In this document: positions 9,634 through 17,740 of the stretch, piece by piece
How the letters are laid out: every line of letters begins with the position of its first letter
How positions within the stretch are numbered: position 1 is the first letter of the stretch
Assembly (NCBI GenBank): GCA_024280455.1
Contig: JAJRQC010000167.1
Location: 1 to 64,000, forward strand
Length of the DNA: 64,000 nt
Direction: 5' to 3'
From: Deltaproteobacteria bacterium
Lineage (GTDB): Bacteria > Desulfobacterota > Desulfobulbia > Desulfobulbales > Desulfobulbaceae
The notes under the pieces: model-generated
What the model saw: only the letters and a program-made list of their open reading frames with translations
Told to the model about the DNA's origin: nothing
The model's database searches: none
Position numbers and translations under genes: made by a program

Positions 9634-10548
9634 ATGAAAAAATTTACCTTTTTTGTCCTCTGTGCAGTGCTACTCTCACTGGCAGGATGTAAGGGCCAGA
9701 ACAGTAGCCCGGCTGTAAGTAACGAGAAACCTGTCAAAATCGGATTTATGATCTGTGACAGTCGAAAGGAATCCGAGGAACGTTTTGCACCGTTTGTTGC
9801 CTACTTAAGTGAGAAAACCGGCCGTAAATTTGAAATGATCCTGGCCAACACCTTTGAATTTGAACGTCTTTTCAAAGAGAAAAAAGTCGACTTTTTCCAT
9901 GTGAATTCTCTGGTCGCAATCCTGTTAAAAGAAAAATTTAACGCCGAGTTTCTCGCGGTCGACATCCGTGGCCGCAACGGTTACAAGGCCAGCGGCACCA
10001 TCATTGCCCGCAAGGACAGCGGTATTAAGACCTTTGAAGACATGCGCGGCAAGACTATGATTTTTGGTCCGGCCCTGGCCCCTTTTGGATATATGGCTCA
10101 ATACGACCTTCTGCTGCAAAACGGTATTGATCCAGAGACGGACCTGTCCAACTACGTAATCCCTCCCGGAGCCGCCAAACATGACAAAGTCCTTTACGGC
10201 GTGTACTTCGGCAAGTACGACCTCGGAGCCGCACCAAGAATTGACCTGGACCGCATGATTGATGCCGGCATCTTCACCAAGGATGACTTTACGGTCATTG
10301 CCGAGAGCGAGACCATGCCCTACTGTACAATCGGCGCCCAGCCTGATGCGGATCCTGCCCTGAAGGAGCAGATAAAGGAGATAGCCTTGAATCTGAAAAA
10401 GGATGAGACCGTACTGATAAACGGCGAAGTGCTCAGGGTGCTCGATCGGATGCTGCTTGATGGTTTTGCCCCTGCTATCGACAGTGAATACGAACCGATC
10501 AGGGATCGCATGAAACGTTGCAATATGGCTCCATATAGAAAATTTTAA
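9634..10548 (+). CDS. PhnD-like phosphate/phosphonate-type substrate-binding lipoprotein
   Basis: A lipoprotein signal (FFVLCAVLLSLAGC, Cys20) precedes a PhnD/PtxB-type periplasmic binding fold: VKIGFMICDSRKESEERFAPFVAYLSEKTGR, then FFHVNSLVAILL and EDMRGKTMIFG. At 304 residues it is full length. No transport ATPase or permease is adjacent, so it may act as a sensor or deliver its ligand to another transporter. Related proteins bind oxyanions such as phosphonate or phosphite; the ligand here is open, and the YedE context makes a sulfur or selenium oxyanion worth testing. A second PhnD-like protein is at 51176-52069. Confidence 0.7.
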   Translation: MKKFTFFVLCAVLLSLAGCKGQNSSPAVSNEKPVKIGFMICDSRKESEERFAPFVAYLSEKTGRKFEMILANTFEFERLFKEKKVDFFHVNSLVAILLKEKFNAEFLAVDIRGRNGYKASGTIIARKDSGIKTFEDMRGKTMIFGPALAPFGYMAQYDLLLQNGIDPETDLSNYVIPPGAAKHDKVLYGVYFGKYDLGAAPRIDLDRMIDAGIFTKDDFTVIAESETMPYCTIGAQPDADPALKEQIKEIALNLKKDETVLINGEVLRVLDRMLLDGFAPAIDSEYEPIRDRMKRCNMAPYRKF

Positions 10549-10564
10549 CAGAGAGGCCCAGAGA

Positions 10565-11560
10565 ATGAAAAAATCAGCGACATCCCATATGGTCAACCGG
10601 GCAGCCCTGACGCTTATTGCAGGTATGACTGTTTTCCTCCTGTCACTGTCCCCGGTACTTGCAGGACAGCTCGTCATCAATAAAGGGATTATTGACAGGG
10701 ATACCGTATGGCAGGGCGATGTTTTGATCAAAGGTGATGTGGAAGTTGCCAAAGGAACTACCCTGACCATAATGCCTGGGTCCGTTATCCGATTTGAAAA
10801 AATCGAAGAATTCGGCCCGCAGAAACTCAGTAAGGATAAACTCAGCCATTTCCCCAGAGCGGAACTCATTATCAGGGGCAAGCTCTATGCGCAGGGAACC
10901 CTGGAAAACAAGATAACCTTTACCAGCGCTGAAGAGTCTCCATCACCTGGGGACTGGGGCGCGGTGAACTTTCTTGACAGTGTTGACAACATCATCGAGT
11001 TTTGTGTCTTCACCTATGGCCATACCGCAGTGCACTGCCATTCGTCACAGGTTGTTATCGCCTACTCCACTTTTCATTATAACGGAGTGGCAATCGGCCA
11101 GAAAAATGCCAAGGGATTGCCGAACAAATGCGTTGTCCCCATACTGTACAATCGGATAACGGAAAACGGCGGCGGCGTATTATTTGGTGGTGGATCGACT
11201 CCGACGGTTGCTCATAACGAGATCAACAACAACACCTTTTTCGGGATCTATGCAAAGAAAGGCGGCGTTGCCAATGTTCGCTACAACAACATTAGAAATA
11301 ACGGCAAAGGGATTATCTTCTTCAAGGTGAAGGATATCTTCCTCAGAGACAACAACATCGTCGACAACAAGGATTACAACGTTTCCATGCTTGATGGGCA
11401 ATCCACCGATATTATGCTGCAAAATAACTGGTGGGGCACCACGGATACGGCCAAGATACAAGATCTTGTCCGGGACAAGAAACGTGACGACACCCTTGGC
11501 CGTGTTGACTTTTCAAACATTCTGAAAAAACCCGTCGTCGGTGCCGGATTGCTCTGGTAA
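10565..11560 (+). CDS. Secreted right-handed beta-helix (NosD-like repeat) protein
   Basis: A signal peptide (about residues 1-34, ending SPVLAG) precedes a chain of short parallel beta-helix repeats with Asn ladders (NRITENGGGVLFGG, NEINNNTFFGIYA, NNIRNNGKGIIFF). The end reads LQNNWWGTTDTAKIQDLV, a motif common at the C-terminus of such repeats. This matches the NosD/CASH family seen in periplasmic metal-loading or carbohydrate-binding proteins. It follows the PhnD-like gene by 16 bp. No enzymatic residues can be assigned. Confidence 0.65.
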   Translation: MKKSATSHMVNRAALTLIAGMTVFLLSLSPVLAGQLVINKGIIDRDTVWQGDVLIKGDVEVAKGTTLTIMPGSVIRFEKIEEFGPQKLSKDKLSHFPRAELIIRGKLYAQGTLENKITFTSAEESPSPGDWGAVNFLDSVDNIIEFCVFTYGHTAVHCHSSQVVIAYSTFHYNGVAIGQKNAKGLPNKCVVPILYNRITENGGGVLFGGGSTPTVAHNEINNNTFFGIYAKKGGVANVRYNNIRNNGKGIIFFKVKDIFLRDNNIVDNKDYNVSMLDGQSTDIMLQNNWWGTTDTAKIQDLVRDKKRDDTLGRVDFSNILKKPVVGAGLLW

Positions 11561-11924
11561 CAGTACACCGGAGGTAAGATTTCGGGGATTGCTCTACCGT
11601 ATTCTCTCCGTCGGTTATGCTCTTTGCCCCGGAACGGTTGAGGGCATAGCCGTCAAGCTAAGGCCAACTACCGCACATACTTTAGGAATTTTTTCCGTAG
11701 CCTTCACCCAGGCGATAACCGGTTTTTTTGTAGGGTGGGCACCGCCCACCAGCAGGAAGGTTTTTTGGTGGGCGGTGCCCACCCTACTTTTTTTCACCTG
11801 CTAGACAATTTTTCCTTAGATTGACGGCTATGCGGTTGAAGGGTCCGGAAATTTGAATTGAGCAGATGTTTGTCCGCAAACACTTGAACAGTTATACACC
11901 TGAACAGTTACTAACAGAGGAAGA
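11561..11924. other. Intergenic region holding a MITE-like element
   Basis: Apart from the repeat element at 11645-11832 I see only AT-rich DNA leading to the next gene, including an AGAGGAAG ribosome site at about 11916-11923. Confidence 0.6.
11645..11832. repeat. MITE-like element, complete copy
   Basis: Ends are near-perfect 19-bp inverted repeats: CATAGCCGTCAAGCTAAGG (11645-11663) and the complement of 11814-11832, differing at one base. The interior holds an inverted pair of the GTAGGGTGGGCACCGCCCACC-type motif. There is no coding capacity. Sequences sharing the interior and one end recur at 25491-25899 and 46325-46568. Confidence 0.7.
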
Positions 11925-12506
11925 TTGGATGACAGTGCTCTGTATGCTCTTGTTTCCAGCCCAACCGCCATGGATCTGATTCACAAACTAAGCATTACCG
12001 CGCTGGTTCTCCTGTCGTTGATCACGGCAGGCATGCTGATTCAACATCAGGTGTCTACCAAAGGTCTCCAGGGTTCAGCCAATACCCGGAAAATAGACTT
12101 AAAAAAATATTACGAAGATCGGATGGCCCGGGATGCTGAAATCTTTGCGGAAGTGATCCAGCTGCAGGAGCAGAAGCAGTTCTCACAGGCACTGGAAAAG
12201 CTTGAAGAAATTCGGACAGCTCACCCGGACAACCCGCAATCATATGTTTATCAGGCCCAATTGGAATACTCTCAGGGACAGCTTGCCGCCGCCATTCATA
12301 GTTATCGACAGGCAGTGGATAATGAACCCGACTATGTGGACAAGAAAACGCCGCTCTTCATAGGCAATACAATGCTGGAGCTGATAAATGAGGCTCGAGG
12401 GAAACTTCAGCGAGAGAAAAAATTAAAGCCCAAAGACCGAACCATCCTCATTGCACTGGATGATCTCTTATACTTACAACGCCGAATTGCCGGGGGGTGT
12501 GAATAA
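11925..12506 (+). CDS. Membrane-anchored TPR protein next to YedE
   Basis: One N-terminal membrane segment (about residues 22-40, LSITALVLLSLITAGMLI) is followed by a soluble helical part with tetratricopeptide character (QKQFSQALEKLEEIRTAHPDNPQSYVYQAQLEYSQGQLAA, described here in two halves). The start is uncertain: TTG at 11925 lies very close to AGAGGAAG, while an in-frame ATG at 11970 lacks a ribosome site. The stop adjoins the GTG of the YedE gene, so the two are probably translated together and may interact in the membrane. Confidence 0.6.
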   Translation: MDDSALYALVSSPTAMDLIHKLSITALVLLSLITAGMLIQHQVSTKGLQGSANTRKIDLKKYYEDRMARDAEIFAEVIQLQEQKQFSQALEKLEEIRTAHPDNPQSYVYQAQLEYSQGQLAAAIHSYRQAVDNEPDYVDKKTPLFIGNTMLELINEARGKLQREKKLKPKDRTILIALDDLLYLQRRIAGGCE

Positions 12507-13586
12507 GTGGCTCGATTTAAAGTACCGGATCTCGCGATAATTACAGGGGCAGCCCTGGGACTTGGTGCCGTTACCCTGACGCTGCTCGGCAACCCCGCCA
12601 ATTCAGGGATATGCATCTCCTGCTTCATGGAGAATCTTGCAGGAGCCCTGCAATTGCAGGACAACATGCGGATGAGTTACATCAGGCCGGAGTTGATCGG
12701 CTTCCTGCTTGGTTCCTTTTTCATGGCCAAAAAGAGCAAACGCTTTCATGTTACGGGTGGCTCATCTCCTATCATACGTTTTTTTCTCGGCTTCTTCATT
12801 ATTGTCGGCTGCGCCGTCTTTATCGGCTGTCCCATTAAAATGATACTGCGCCTGGCTGCCGGAGACTTGACTGCAGTAGCCGCAGTACTTGGACTGGTTT
12901 TCGGAATCTGGCTGGGGACAAAATATATCCGGGCCGGCGTCTTTCTTGACAGAGAAAAACAGATGCCGACAATCAACGGTTATATATTCCCCGCCATAGG
13001 CGTATTGCTCTTGATTTTTCTTGTCCTTAAGCCCGGCTTTATCCATCAGGGCGAAACCGGCCCTGCGGCACAACGGGCGCCCCTGCTCATCGCCCTGGCC
13101 ATTGGTCTTATAATCGGTGGGCTGGCGCAGCGTTCAGGGCTCTGTATCACCGGGGGGATTCGAAATTTCCTGCTGGTACGCGAAACGACCCTGCTCTACG
13201 GCGTTATTACGACCTTTATCACAGCCATGCTCCTCAGCATGGTCAGTGGCCAGTTTAACCTGGGCCTGGAAGGTCAGCCCGCATCCCATATGGGTCATGG
13301 CTGGACTTTTCTGGCCATGACTCTTGTCGGACTCGCCTCGGTCATGATTGACGGTTGTCCATTTAGACAGGTCATCAAGGCCGGCCAGGGAGATATTGAT
13401 GCCGGTATCACATGTTTCGGCATGTTGACCGGAGCTGCTTTCGTTATCACCTGGCTTTTGCGAAGCACATCCGCCGGTCCTTCTTTCAATGGCAAAATTG
13501 CCGTGCTGGTTGGCTTAATATTCTGTGTTATCGTTGCCCTGAATTACCGCAAGCTTACCGGAAAACGTGGTCGCAGCCACACATGA
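12507..13586 (+). CDS. YeeE/YedE-family sulfur or selenium compound channel
   Basis: Polytopic inner-membrane protein (359 residues, about 9-10 helices) of the family that includes thiosulfate-importing YeeE and the selenium-associated YedE. Conserved cysteine motifs are visible: GICISC near residue 35, FIGCPIKM near 108, RSGLCITGG near 211 and IDGCPFRQVIKAGQGD near 280. The start is GTG, directly after the TPR gene stop. A DUF3343 gene, a common partner of YedE in selenium clusters, lies 600 bp downstream. No selD is visible in the window, so a sulfur role is at least as likely as selenium. Confidence 0.8.
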   Translation: MARFKVPDLAIITGAALGLGAVTLTLLGNPANSGICISCFMENLAGALQLQDNMRMSYIRPELIGFLLGSFFMAKKSKRFHVTGGSSPIIRFFLGFFIIVGCAVFIGCPIKMILRLAAGDLTAVAAVLGLVFGIWLGTKYIRAGVFLDREKQMPTINGYIFPAIGVLLLIFLVLKPGFIHQGETGPAAQRAPLLIALAIGLIIGGLAQRSGLCITGGIRNFLLVRETTLLYGVITTFITAMLLSMVSGQFNLGLEGQPASHMGHGWTFLAMTLVGLASVMIDGCPFRQVIKAGQGDIDAGITCFGMLTGAAFVITWLLRSTSAGPSFNGKIAVLVGLIFCVIVALNYRKLTGKRGRSHT

Positions 13587-14185
13587 GTGAGAAAGGATAC
13601 AATTATTTTTTTTGCCGGGCACACAGCTAAAGAGACAATGCCGGCGACAGTGCAGTGTGAATTTTCCGAATTACTGGTCACATTGTCATATTCTTCAAAG
13701 CACACCAGTAGATGATGTTTTCTTTTCCGGAAAATCGAAGCAATTGGCGACAAAGCCAACCGAGGTGTTCCCTGTTGGTAACTCGTATTGCATAAAGTGG
13801 TAATTCGTATTGCATAAATGCATTATCGCGACGGTGAGACGAACAGTATTATTTGATGATTACGCTTTACATTAATTGTAACAATCCTTACCTTATAAAA
13901 TAGATAATTATTAGCATTAAGTCAACCTCTCATGGTTGTCGTATACCCGGCCATGGGATAATTTAAAATTCTTACCCTCACTTTTTGTACTATCACCTTT
14001 TGAAGAAAAATTTCACTTGGTGTACTTCAGGAGACCAAGTGGCTGACCCACAGTCTCCAGACAGGTGTATTTGATATTTTTGAATAAATTTCAGGTGGGC
14101 ACATACTTTGCAATCAGTTGTACCAGGAAGACCGTATCTCGCAGAACCGCCCGAACCTAACTCTCTCATTGAACACGGAGGCGCC
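13587..14185. other. Intergenic region before the sulfur-carrier cluster
   Basis: This 599-bp AT-rich stretch has no convincing gene. It holds a tandem 22-bp repeat at 13776-13818 and presumably the promoter of the eight-gene cluster, for which I cannot fix -35/-10 boxes. The gene start at 14186 has a strong GGAGG site. Confidence 0.5.
13776..13818. repeat. Tandem 22-bp repeat, possible operator
   Basis: Two units TGGTAAYTCGTATTGCATAA begin at 13776 and 13798, differing at one base, with a 22-bp period (two helical turns). This arrangement suits binding of two regulator dimers on one face of the DNA. It lies 370 bp before the cluster. Confidence 0.45.
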
Positions 14186-14737
14186 ATGAACTGGTTTAAA
14201 AAACTCACTAAAAAAGAACCCGAAGATGCCGGAGATGTTGAGGTGAAACGAGGGCTTCTCGTCTTTGCCCATCCAACAACCGTCATTTCGGTTGAAGAGC
14301 TTCTGCGAGACGAAGGGTATGAAATTCGTGTCGTCAGTCCGCCGCCCGCATATAGAACGGGTTGTGACCTCAGCGTTGAATTTCCTCTCTCGGAAGAGGC
14401 AACGATTACCGAACTTCTCAATACCTGTGGGATGTCACCCCTTGATGTCGTTCCCATTACCAGCCGCGGAACGGAACCGTTGCGATTCGTCCGCACAACA
14501 ATGTATGGCAAATACATCATGGTCAGGGCCGCCAATATGAAAATGACGGTTGACCAGGAAACCAAAATAATCGTCAATATTTCCGGTGGTGGCTGCCCCG
14601 ATGTTCCATACCTGGCCACAGAGATGCTGGGAAAACGGCTTCGTGATGCACCAGATCCAGGTGAGGTCGGCTTTTCCCTGTGTGCCTATTCTCTGAACAC
14701 CTCCCGCGAAGAACTTATTCGTGTAATAGGAGATTAA
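14186..14737 (+). CDS. DUF3343-type putative S/Se carrier with a second C-terminal domain
   Basis: 183 residues. The first part matches the DUF3343 pattern: RGLLVFAHPTTVISVEELL, then PPPAYRTGCDLSVEF with a Cys at the position proposed to carry sulfur or selenium. The second part (about 95-183) has SGGGCPDVPYLA and GFSLCAYSL, two more cysteines, and I do not recognise it. The ATG at 14186 has GGAGG seven bases upstream, which is better than the in-frame upstream start at 14108. It is the first gene of the cluster, 3 bp before the kinase gene. A role in passing sulfur to the downstream ThiS/ThiF pair is inference. Confidence 0.65.
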   Translation: MNWFKKLTKKEPEDAGDVEVKRGLLVFAHPTTVISVEELLRDEGYEIRVVSPPPAYRTGCDLSVEFPLSEEATITELLNTCGMSPLDVVPITSRGTEPLRFVRTTMYGKYIMVRAANMKMTVDQETKIIVNISGGGCPDVPYLATEMLGKRLRDAPDPGEVGFSLCAYSLNTSREELIRVIGD

Positions 14738-14740
14738 TCC

Positions 14741-15610
14741 ATGTTGCTTTTAGCTGGTGCAGTTCCCGTTGAACATCTTCCTCTGTTGATAGGACCGATT
14801 GAAGTCAGCCCGACAGGAATAACAATAGACGGAAACAAGCTCCCGATCAATCGCGGTAACGAAGCGATGATGTCTGCGGCCTGTCTTATCTGCAAAGAGT
14901 ATGGGATTGAAGCCCCGGTAGGCATGGTTGCCGGGGATATCGGCAAGCGGGAAGGAAGTATTGCGATCTATAAACATCTCGCTGAGCATCTTCCGGAAAT
15001 GGGCGTTAAGGTACTGACTCTTCACTATGTTATGCCGGATCTTAAACTCAATAAAAAGGTCCTGGCAACCATTGATACCATGGCGGAAGAGGACAAACCG
15101 CTCATGATTGCCGATGCCGGCAGCATGTATGTCGCTAAAGCCGGTGGTGATGCCCATTATTACCAGGTTTTCACCCCCGATCTTGGCGAAACCGCCTTCC
15201 TTGCCGATGACAAGGCGGACCACCCCAGCTTTACCCGTGGTTTTATTTTTAACATGGAAGAAGACGTTCCCGAACTCATCCGCAGAGCGTATGCCGGCAA
15301 GAATGCCACCCCAACCATGTTCGTTAAGGGAAAGGTTGACTACATCTGCCAGGACGGTGAAATCGTCGACACCATTGACCAGCCATCCGTTGAAACCATG
15401 GAGCCTATCGGCGGTACCGGAGATCTCATCACCGGTATGATCAGTGCCTTGATCTATGCCGGAGAAACACCTCTGCAGGCCTGTCGCATTGCCGGCAGAG
15501 TAAACAGAGCCGCGGGTGAGCTTGCTCAGCCCACTCCAGCGACCCAGATCGACCAGATACTACGTTTCCTGCCCGAAGCACTGGCAAAGGTACAAAAACA
15601 ATTAGGTTAA
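14741..15610 (+). CDS. YjeF C-terminal-type kinase (NAD(P)HX dehydratase-like)
   Basis: Ribokinase-fold protein of 289 residues with the ATP/active-site motif GGTGDLITG near residue 228, the hallmark of ADP/ATP-dependent NAD(P)H-hydrate dehydratase domains. The N-terminal epimerase domain of bifunctional Nnr enzymes is missing. Placed inside a sulfur-carrier cluster, it could be a specialised small-molecule kinase rather than the repair enzyme. IADAGSMYVAKAGGDAHYY and FTPDLGETAFLADD line up with the substrate side of the family. Neighbours are 3 and 4 bp away. Confidence 0.65.
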   Translation: MLLLAGAVPVEHLPLLIGPIEVSPTGITIDGNKLPINRGNEAMMSAACLICKEYGIEAPVGMVAGDIGKREGSIAIYKHLAEHLPEMGVKVLTLHYVMPDLKLNKKVLATIDTMAEEDKPLMIADAGSMYVAKAGGDAHYYQVFTPDLGETAFLADDKADHPSFTRGFIFNMEEDVPELIRRAYAGKNATPTMFVKGKVDYICQDGEIVDTIDQPSVETMEPIGGTGDLITGMISALIYAGETPLQACRIAGRVNRAAGELAQPTPATQIDQILRFLPEALAKVQKQLG

Positions 15611-15614
15611 GATT

Positions 15615-15878
15615 ATGGCTACTATTATTATTCCATTTCCCTTTCGCAAGCATACCGAGAACCAGCGAGAGATCAGCCTCACCGGCGAAACCCTGGACAA
15701 CGTACTGGACGGGCTGCTTAAGCAGTACTCAGGGCTGCAGGTTATTCATGACCAACCAGGATTGCTGTCCATATTCGTCAACGGCAAGTCAGTCGCCGGT
15801 GGTGCTGACAATTGGGCCGATGTTGCAATTGCCGACAGTGATGAAATCTCTCTGATTATCCCGATTGCCGGAGGTTGA
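15615..15878 (+). CDS. ThiS/MoaD-like sulfur carrier protein
   Basis: An 87-residue beta-grasp protein ending exactly in Gly-Gly (IIPIAGG), the form that is adenylated and thiocarboxylated by ThiF/MoeB enzymes. SIFVNGKSVAGG and ADSDEISLIIPIAGG match the ThiS/MoaD core. No processing is needed to expose the Gly-Gly, unlike HcyS-type carriers with an extra residue. It is followed at once by the JAMM gene and shares the cluster with a ThiF homologue, which fits carrier-based sulfur transfer as in CysO, HcyS or QbsE systems. Confidence 0.85.
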   Translation: MATIIIPFPFRKHTENQREISLTGETLDNVLDGLLKQYSGLQVIHDQPGLLSIFVNGKSVAGGADNWADVAIADSDEISLIIPIAGG

Positions 15879-15886
15879 AAAAGCGC

Positions 15887-16447
15887 ATGAGCTTGTTCAG
15901 TAACACAGACCGGATCCTTCTTCCCGCTGAGAAATGGGAAGCAATCGTCACCCATTGCAAAAGGAAACTGGCAGGTGAGTTCCTCCCAGGTGAAAGCCGG
16001 GTCAAGAGGGCGTATGGGATTCTGGCCGGTGTTCAGGAGGGCCGCGAACTTCATGTCCGGCGTGTCCTGCCGGTCAAGAAAAACGCCCGGAACAACGAAC
16101 CGCTGAAGACCTATATGGATACGATGATGACGGAACATGCCGTTGCATCAACGACTCCTCTGAGCCAGCGGGGATGGATTACCGATCCCCGGGAACTCAT
16201 GGAGTGTTACGACCTTTGCGACCGGGAAGATCTCCAGATTTTCGGGACCTATCATATGCACATTGTGCCCTGGGAAGGTGATGCCGTCCGCGACACCCCT
16301 ACCCTCCTTGATACCGTGCTGGCAAAAGAAAGTAATCTGTATTCCTTCATCATATCAATAGTCGATATTGAACACCCTTTCATGCGTGCCTTTTATGAAG
16401 GGGTTAACGACAAAGAAACTCCACTTGTCATACAAGAGAATTCATAA
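15887..16447 (+). CDS. JAMM/MPN-type metalloprotease-like protein
   Basis: Expected to cleave a product off the ThiS-like carrier, as Mec+ does with CysO. The 186-residue protein has the zinc His pair in TYHMH (His123, His125), with Asp136 at the canonical distance. The usual Ser of the HxHx7SxxD motif is Ala133; a shifted reading with Thr139/Asp142 after a longer loop is also possible. I chose ATG 15887, 12 bases after GGAGG; a TTG at 15875 would overlap the carrier stop. Activity therefore needs testing, but the gene context is strong. Confidence 0.65.
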   Translation: MSLFSNTDRILLPAEKWEAIVTHCKRKLAGEFLPGESRVKRAYGILAGVQEGRELHVRRVLPVKKNARNNEPLKTYMDTMMTEHAVASTTPLSQRGWITDPRELMECYDLCDREDLQIFGTYHMHIVPWEGDAVRDTPTLLDTVLAKESNLYSFIISIVDIEHPFMRAFYEGVNDKETPLVIQENS

Positions 16448-16462
16448 CGAGCAGGGGACATC

Positions 16463-17740
16463 ATGATTGAGAGCCTAAATACCGAACCTGAACTGGTTGT
16501 CGAATACACGGATCCCATTGAAGGTTTCAAAGGGTGGCTGGTCATCGACTCCATGACACATAATTTATGTGCCGGAGGTCTGAGAGTCCAACCCGGGCTT
16601 ACCCGCGAATGTGTTCAACGTCTTGCCGCAACAATGACGCTCAAGATGCGAATTGCCGGGATCAAGGCCGATGGCGCGAAAAGCGGGATTGATTACGACC
16701 CGTCAAGCCCCGGAAAACATGAGGCTCTCTATAGATTTATCCGGGCAATCAAACCATTTATCAAGCAATGCTATTCCATGGGGCCCGACATGAACACCAC
16801 CATGCCGGAACTGGATGCAGTCTGTTCGCGACTCGGCATCACCTCGATCAAAACAGCTGTGGCCAGGGCCCAAAACCTTACCCCTGCTGAATTCGACCAG
16901 AGGACGGCCCTGCTGTCTCAACCGATCGGCCACGCAACGCTTGGTAAATTGCGTGCCGGTTCCGGACTGGCTGCTTCCTGTCTCGGGGTCCTTGAATTTC
17001 TGGGCATCCCCGCCGGGGAGGCAACGGTTTCGATCCAGGGATTTGGTGGTCTGGCTGCCGGAGCCGCGTATTTTCTCGATCAGGCCGGGGTGAAAATTGT
17101 CGGCCTTGCCGACCGGGAAAAAAGCCTGATCAGCTCCGACGGAGAGGCTCTTGATATCCCATCATTTCTCAGCGGATCCGTTGACGGCATAATTCCATAT
17201 ACGACTTCCACCGGCAGATACGGCAGAAGAGAAGAAATCTATTCCGTCCCCTGTGATGTCTTTATTCCGGCTGCAGTAGAAAATGCTGTTGGGGCCCTGG
17301 AAGCCAGATCCATGCAGGTTCGAGCCATCGCCTGTGGTGCCAACCTTGCGGTGACTGCAGATGCTGAAAAAATTCTCCATGAGCGCGATATTCTTTTAAT
17401 TCCGGACATGGTTGCCGGCTGCGGAGGATCTTTGTCCATGGAGGGGCTGTTTGCACCCGACCACCTGCCGTCGGTCAAAGAAGTGCTAGCCCATGTGGAT
17501 AGCAAGACCCGCGTTATTGTAAACAACCTGCTGACACGCAGCCAAAAAGACAAGGTTCCGCCCAGAGAGGCTGCCTTACGGCTTTGTGCCGAGGCATCCG
17601 TCTATCCCGGCACCCGACCCTATGGTGCTCTAACCAAAAAAGTCGACTCTCCGGAACCCCGGAGGAAGGCTGCACAGAAAACCCGCAGCCACAGACTTCC
17701 ATCCCGGTACATAAACGGCCATGCCTGTCCATCCGTTTGA
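16463..17740 (+). CDS. Glu/Leu/Phe/Val dehydrogenase family enzyme
   Basis: Amino-acid dehydrogenase fold of 425 residues. Substrate and catalytic lysines are in MTLKMRIAGIKADGAKSGI (residues about 55-73), GPDMNTTMPEL follows near residue 110, and a Rossmann segment VSIQGFGGLAAGAAYFL lies near 190. The last 35 residues are basic and look like an extension. In the cluster it would interconvert a 2-oxo acid and an amino acid with ammonia and NAD(P)H. It reads closer to leucine dehydrogenase-type enzymes than to canonical GdhA, but the substrate cannot be read. Its end overlaps the next gene by 20 bp. Confidence 0.75.
   Translation: MIESLNTEPELVVEYTDPIEGFKGWLVIDSMTHNLCAGGLRVQPGLTRECVQRLAATMTLKMRIAGIKADGAKSGIDYDPSSPGKHEALYRFIRAIKPFIKQCYSMGPDMNTTMPELDAVCSRLGITSIKTAVARAQNLTPAEFDQRTALLSQPIGHATLGKLRAGSGLAASCLGVLEFLGIPAGEATVSIQGFGGLAAGAAYFLDQAGVKIVGLADREKSLISSDGEALDIPSFLSGSVDGIIPYTTSTGRYGRREEIYSVPCDVFIPAAVENAVGALEARSMQVRAIACGANLAVTADAEKILHERDILLIPDMVAGCGGSLSMEGLFAPDHLPSVKEVLAHVDSKTRVIVNNLLTRSQKDKVPPREAALRLCAEASVYPGTRPYGALTKKVDSPEPRRKAAQKTRSHRLPSRYINGHACPSV

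Noticed and set aside
13776-13793. Sigma54 promoter (TGGTAA...TTGCAT)
   Set aside because: The distance between the GG and GC elements is one base too long and the same sequence is tandemly repeated, which suggests an operator instead.
14108-14185. Longer N-terminus of the DUF3343 protein
   Set aside because: The extension lacks a ribosome site and family likeness; ATG 14186 has a strong GGAGG.
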